NCBI GenBank assembly: GCA_964544605.1
Contig: CAZJBX010000011.1
Span: 1-64,000 of the forward strand
Direction: 5' to 3'
DNA: 64,000 bases
Source: JAMIFN01 sp964544605
Lineage (GTDB): Bacteria; Pseudomonadota; Gammaproteobacteria; Burkholderiales; Burkholderiaceae_C
The position numbers and the translations under genes were made by a program. This document shows, in pieces, positions 61,065-64,000 of this stretch; positions within the stretch are counted from its first letter, which is position 1, and each line of letters starts with the position of its first letter. The notes beneath the pieces were generated by a model. That model saw only the letters and a list, made by a program, of their open reading frames with translations, made no database searches and was not told the origin of the DNA.

Positions 61065-62234
61065 ATGCGGCGCATTTGGCTGATTTTTTCGCAATGGGTG
61101 ACTTTGGCTTTGGTGCTGGGTTTTGTCGTGCACAGCTTCAAGCCCCACTGGATACAGGCGGCGCTGCAAGGCTGGATTGTGCCCCAAGCCCCTACCCTGA
61201 GCGAGCCTGAGCCACAGCCCACGGGCAGCCCGACCCCGCCGCCATTGTCGGCCCCGCCTGATGCGGGCCAAGGCTTTCGCTATGCGGTGCAAACGGCTGC
61301 GCCCGCCGTGGTCAGCATCAATGCCAGCAAAAAGGCGCGCCAGCAAAAGCAAGATGAGGATTGGCTCAATTGGTTTTTTGGCCCGCAGGGGCAGCAGCCG
61401 CAGCGCGGCATGGGTTCAGGCGTGGTCGTGAGTGCCGAGGGCTATGTACTGACCAACCACCATGTGATTGAGGGCATGGATGAGATAGAGGTGCAGTTGC
61501 ACGATGGCCGTAAGGCCAAGGCCGAGGTCATGGGCCGCGACCCCGAGAGCGATTTGGCGGTGCTGAAGGTGGACATGCCCCATCTGCCGGCCATCACTTG
61601 GGGCGACTCTGATGCGCTGCAAGTGGGCGATGCGGTGCTGGCCATAGGCAACCCCTTTGGTGTGGGCCAAACCGTGACCAGCGGCATCGTCAGTGGCCTG
61701 CGCCGCCACTCTTTGGGCATCAATACTTTTGAAGACTTCATTCAAACCGACGCCGCCATCAACCCTGGCAATTCAGGCGGCGCTTTGGTCGATACCCAAG
61801 GGCGGCTGTTGGGCATCAACACCGCCATTTACACGCGCTCAGGCGGCAGCATGGGCATTGGTTTTGCCATCCCGGCCAGCTTGGCGCGGCAGGTGCTCGA
61901 CAGCCTGCTGCAAGACGGCCATGTGAGCCGAGGCTGGATTGGCGTGGAGTTGCAAGACCTCAGCCCTGAGCTGGCGCAAGTGTTGCAAGTGCCCGAAGGC
62001 AGCCAAGGCAGCATGGTGCGCACCGTGCTGGACGGCGGCCCCGCCCAGCAAGCGGGCCTGAAGGTGGGCGATGTGGTGCAGTCGGTGGATGGCCGCAGCG
62101 TGCGCAATATGAATGAAATGATTGCCGCTGTGGTAGCCCTCAAGCCCGGCGAGTCCAGCACCTTTGTGCTGCTGCGCAAAGGCCAACAACTGAGCCTGCA
62201 AGTGCAGGCAGGCCAGCGCCCCAAACAGCGCTAA
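61065..62234 (+). CDS. HtrA/DegS-like serine protease with one PDZ domain
   Basis: A 389-residue envelope protease. An N-terminal hydrophobic helix (about 5-23, WLIFSQWVTLALVLGFVVH) anchors it, followed by a Pro-rich linker (40-68). The trypsin-like domain has His133 in VLTNHHVIEG, Asp163 in ESDLAVLKV and Ser237 in INPGNSGGALV. A single PDZ (about 290-380, GWIGVELQDLSPELAQVL) is present, as in DegS. DegS starts the sigma-E stress cascade, but rseA is not nearby, so a general quality-control role is equally possible. Confidence 0.93.
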   Translation: MRRIWLIFSQWVTLALVLGFVVHSFKPHWIQAALQGWIVPQAPTLSEPEPQPTGSPTPPPLSAPPDAGQGFRYAVQTAAPAVVSINASKKARQQKQDEDWLNWFFGPQGQQPQRGMGSGVVVSAEGYVLTNHHVIEGMDEIEVQLHDGRKAKAEVMGRDPESDLAVLKVDMPHLPAITWGDSDALQVGDAVLAIGNPFGVGQTVTSGIVSGLRRHSLGINTFEDFIQTDAAINPGNSGGALVDTQGRLLGINTAIYTRSGGSMGIGFAIPASLARQVLDSLLQDGHVSRGWIGVELQDLSPELAQVLQVPEGSQGSMVRTVLDGGPAQQAGLKVGDVVQSVDGRSVRNMNEMIAAVVALKPGESSTFVLLRKGQQLSLQVQAGQRPKQR

Positions 62235-62257
62235 AGCGGCGCAAAGAAGGCGTGGGC

Positions 62258-62296
62258 TGGACAACATCACCTCGCCATATTAGAATCATCTAATAT
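62258..62296 (+). promoter_or_regulatory. Promoter with ArsR-type operator for the persulfide operon
   Basis: TGGACA (62258-62263), 17-base spacer, TAGAAT (62281-62286). The perfect palindrome ATATTAGA (62277-62284), ATCA, TCTAATAT (62289-62296) covers the -10 box. Its position and AT-rich sequence fit autorepression by the following ArsR-family gene. Confidence 0.8.
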
Positions 62297-62316
62297 TCAA
62301 GCCACTCTCTTTCACC

Positions 62317-62634
62317 ATGAACGCTGAACTCTCCCCCATCCACGAGCAAATGATGCAGCACGCTGGCGATGCCGCCCGTTTGCTACGCTCTTTGGGCAAC
62401 AGCAACCGCCTTTTGATTTTGTGCCTGCTCAGCAGCGGTGAGATGTGCGTGACCGAACTGAACAACACCATCCAACTCTCGCAATCGGCCCTGTCCCAGC
62501 ATTTGGCTGTTTTGCGCGAAGAAGGCTTGGTGGCCACCCGCCGCGACGGCCAAACCATTTTTTACCGTGTGCCTGACGGGCCTGCACTGCAAGTGCTGCA
62601 AGCCCTACAAGACATTTACTGCCCCATCGCTTGA
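62317..62634 (+). CDS. BigR/SqrR-like ArsR-family persulfide-responsive repressor
   Basis: A 105-residue winged-helix repressor. The DNA-reading segment is LSQSALSQHLAVLREEGLVA, followed by the wing TRRDGQTIFYRV. Cysteines C36 (in LLILCLLSSG) and C102 (near IYCPIA) are 66 residues apart, the same spacing as the redox-sensing pair C42/C108 of BigR and C41/C107 of SqrR as I recall them; a third, C44, is extra. Formation of a disulfide or tetrasulfide would release the operator upstream. It is followed by a DUF442 sulfur-transferase gene and a DUF2892 protein. Confidence 0.85.
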   Translation: MNAELSPIHEQMMQHAGDAARLLRSLGNSNRLLILCLLSSGEMCVTELNNTIQLSQSALSQHLAVLREEGLVATRRDGQTIFYRVPDGPALQVLQALQDIYCPIA

Positions 62635-62648
62635 ACAGGAGTAAACCC

Positions 62649-63110
62649 ATGAGCGCCAACGACATCATCCTCGACATCCCAAATTTTTGCACCCCCGCCA
62701 GCGGCCTGTGTACAGGTGGCCGCCCGCAGCCTGAGCAACTGGCCAAGGCCGCCGAACAAGGCATCAAAATGGTGGTGAATTTTTGCCCCCCTGGTGAAAC
62801 CCCTGGCTATGACGAGGGCGCGGTGGTGAAAGAGCTGGGCATGAGCTACCACAACATCCCCGTGGGTGGCGCAGCCGATTTGTCTTGGGCCGCCGTCGAT
62901 GAGTTCACCAGCATCATGAACCATGCCGACCCCGAACACCGCGTATTGGTGCATTGCGCCAGCGGCAACCGCGTGGGCGCGATGTTTGCGCTCAAAGCCT
63001 TCCGCAGCGAGGGCAAAAACATCGACCAAGCCCTTGAGATTGGCCGCGCAGCGGGCCTGACTGGACTGGAGCCTGTGGTCGAGCAAATCATGCGCTCACA
63101 CAGCGTCTAA
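62649..63110 (+). CDS. DUF442/TIGR01244 phosphatase-like sulfur transferase
   Basis: A 153-residue protein with a tyrosine-phosphatase-like fold. The active loop is VHCASGNRVG with Cys103 and Arg108. N-terminal DIPNFCTPASGLCTGGRPQP and the VVNFCPPGETPGY loop are typical of the group that is often fused to MBL persulfide dioxygenase domains (Blh). It probably handles sulfane sulfur rather than phosphate, as it follows a BigR-like repressor. The start ATG at 62649 is preceded by CAGGAG; a TTG six codons upstream is less likely. Confidence 0.86.
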   Translation: MSANDIILDIPNFCTPASGLCTGGRPQPEQLAKAAEQGIKMVVNFCPPGETPGYDEGAVVKELGMSYHNIPVGGAADLSWAAVDEFTSIMNHADPEHRVLVHCASGNRVGAMFALKAFRSEGKNIDQALEIGRAAGLTGLEPVVEQIMRSHSV

Positions 63111-63136
63111 GCTGCCCAGCAATAGGAGCCACTGAG

Positions 63137-63349
63137 ATGAAAACCCCTCTTGAACAATGGATCATCCGCTTGGCGGGTTTGTTTGTGCTGATTTCTTTGG
63201 CCTTGGCCCACTACCACAGCCCCAATTGGCTGTGGTTCACGGCCTTTGTTGGGGCCAATTTGTTCCAAAGCTCGTTCACGGGTTTTTGCCCCTTGGCCTT
63301 GGTGCTCAAGCGCTTGGGCATCAAGGGCGCGGCAGAAGCTGCCCACTGA
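63137..63349 (+). CDS. DUF2892 (YgaP-like) small membrane protein
   Basis: A 70-residue protein with two hydrophobic helices (IIRLAGLFVLISLALAHY and LWFTAFVGANLFQSSFTGF). NLFQSSFTGFCPLALVLKRL is the DUF2892 signature, found at the membrane end of YgaP rhodanese proteins. Cys51 (in GFCPL) is conserved and could bind a sulfane sulfur. It is the third gene of the persulfide operon and is followed by a terminator. Confidence 0.88.
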   Translation: MKTPLEQWIIRLAGLFVLISLALAHYHSPNWLWFTAFVGANLFQSSFTGFCPLALVLKRLGIKGAAEAAH

Positions 63350-63356
63350 ACCCGCC

Positions 63357-63391
63357 CGCCGCCAGCACACATCTTGGCGGCGTTTTTCTTT
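63357..63391 (+). terminator. Rho-independent terminator after the persulfide operon
   Basis: CGCCGCCA (63357-63364) pairs with TGGCGGCG (63375-63382) around a ten-base loop, followed by TTTTTCTTTT. Confidence 0.85.
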
Positions 63392-63414
63392 TATCACCAC
63401 AAACCGCCACCGCC

Positions 63415-64000
63415 ATGCTGCCCCGTTCTTTTGCCCTCTCTTTGAGTTTGTCTTTGCTTTTGGCCCTGCCCGCGCAGGCCAAAGGCCCTGCCGCCCAGCC
63501 TGAGCCGCTGCGGGTGCGCACCGTCAGCTACCAGCAGGTGCAGGCCAGCAAAGTGGCCGAAGGCGTGGTGGAGGCCGAGCGCCAATCGACGGTGACGGCG
63601 CAAACCAGTGGCCGCATCACCAGCATCCACTTCCGCCCTGGCGATGCGGTGCAAAAAGGCCAGCTCATCATGCGCATTGACCCCAGCTTGGCGCAGCAGC
63701 AAGTGGCGGGCGCACAGGCACAGGTGGCCGAGGCCCAAGTCGCGCTTGAGAACGCCCGCCGCGACTACAACCGCCACCGCGAACTGCTGGCGAAAAACTT
63801 TGTCAGCAAAGCCCAAATGGAAGGCGTAGAGGCGCAATACAAGGCCGCCCAAGCCCGTGTCAAAACCCTGCAAGCGGGCAGCGGCCAAGCCAGCACCGCC
63901 CGTGCTTATGCCGAAGTCACCGCGCCCTATAGCGGCGTGATGTCGGCCCTGCATGTGGAGTTGGGCGAGACCGCCAACCCTGGTATGCCCTTGGCCACGG
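63415..64000 (+). CDS. RND efflux periplasmic adaptor (partial, 5' end)
   Basis: The first 195 residues of a membrane-fusion protein. A signal peptide ends near LPAQA. The lipoyl half reads RQSTVTAQTSGRITSIHFRP and GDAVQKGQLIMRIDPSLAQQ, then a coiled hairpin (VAEAQVALENARRDYNRHRE), and EVTAPYSGVMSALHVELGET begins the second half. The window ends before the barrel domain. It is not a lipoprotein, unlike the adaptor at 55436. An RND pump probably follows outside the window. Confidence 0.9.
   Translation, partial: MLPRSFALSLSLSLLLALPAQAKGPAAQPEPLRVRTVSYQQVQASKVAEGVVEAERQSTVTAQTSGRITSIHFRPGDAVQKGQLIMRIDPSLAQQQVAGAQAQVAEAQVALENARRDYNRHRELLAKNFVSKAQMEGVEAQYKAAQARVKTLQAGSGQASTARAYAEVTAPYSGVMSALHVELGETANPGMPLAT

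Overview
This window is the chromosome of a betaproteobacterium. Gene order points to Burkholderiales, most likely a Comamonadaceae relative: hemX-hemY-hemB, ribF-ileS, rpsP-rimM, bamE-dapB-tolQ-tolR divergent from fur, nif3 divergent from an HtrA protease, ccsB, and surE-pcm-nlpD. The genus cannot be named from the sequence. The DNA is GC-rich, genes are closely packed on both strands, and many adjacent genes share ATGA or TGATG junctions.

Layout. 1-5060: haem synthesis (hemX end, hemY, hemB), aroG and pgk. 5150-10282: LemA with a zinc ribbon, a YafJ-type amidotransferase, 1-Cys peroxiredoxin, an exported M14 peptidase and an MHS-type transporter. 10539-14588: ribF and ileS. 14595-19307 (minus strand): an exported small protein, an M48 protease, lemA, ftsB, a YiiX-like hydrolase and ccsB. 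19421-22594: amino acid permease, a lytic transglycosylase behind a long structured leader, a DUF3597 protein and tRNA-Ser(GGA). 22873-27769: an exported orphan, an SGNH esterase, and a 2-hydroxyglutarate dehydrogenase-like flavoprotein divergent from serA. 27846-32459: yaeQ, a ferric-type ABC permease and ATPase, and rodA. 32633-37734: a ferredoxin-reductase, an MBL hydrolase, and a TonB receptor with a Fur box plus a small partner. 37846-42454: pntB-pntAB-pntAA, ihfA and fmt. 42628-49622: rpsP-rimM, an SDR, acpP, a three-gene ABC-2 module, fabF and a BI-1 protein. 49702-55279: tolR-tolQ-dapB-bamE, fur, surE-pcm-nlpD. 55436-59769: an RND efflux pair. 59770-60272: a gene-free repeat cluster containing a 100-base assembly gap. 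60273-64000: nif3, an HtrA protease, a BigR-like persulfide operon and the start of a second RND adaptor.

Most of the window is core metabolism and envelope maintenance. Several widely conserved operons are interrupted: ileS is not followed by lspA, rimM is not followed by trmD-rplS, acpP is separated from fabF, and nlpD is not followed by rpoS. The most unusual parts are the Bacteroidetes-like ABC module with an exported partner between acpP and fabF, the roughly 260-nt structured leader of the lytic transglycosylase gene, and the palindrome and tandem-repeat cluster around the assembly gap. No phage, insertion sequence, CRISPR array or recognisable defence system was seen.
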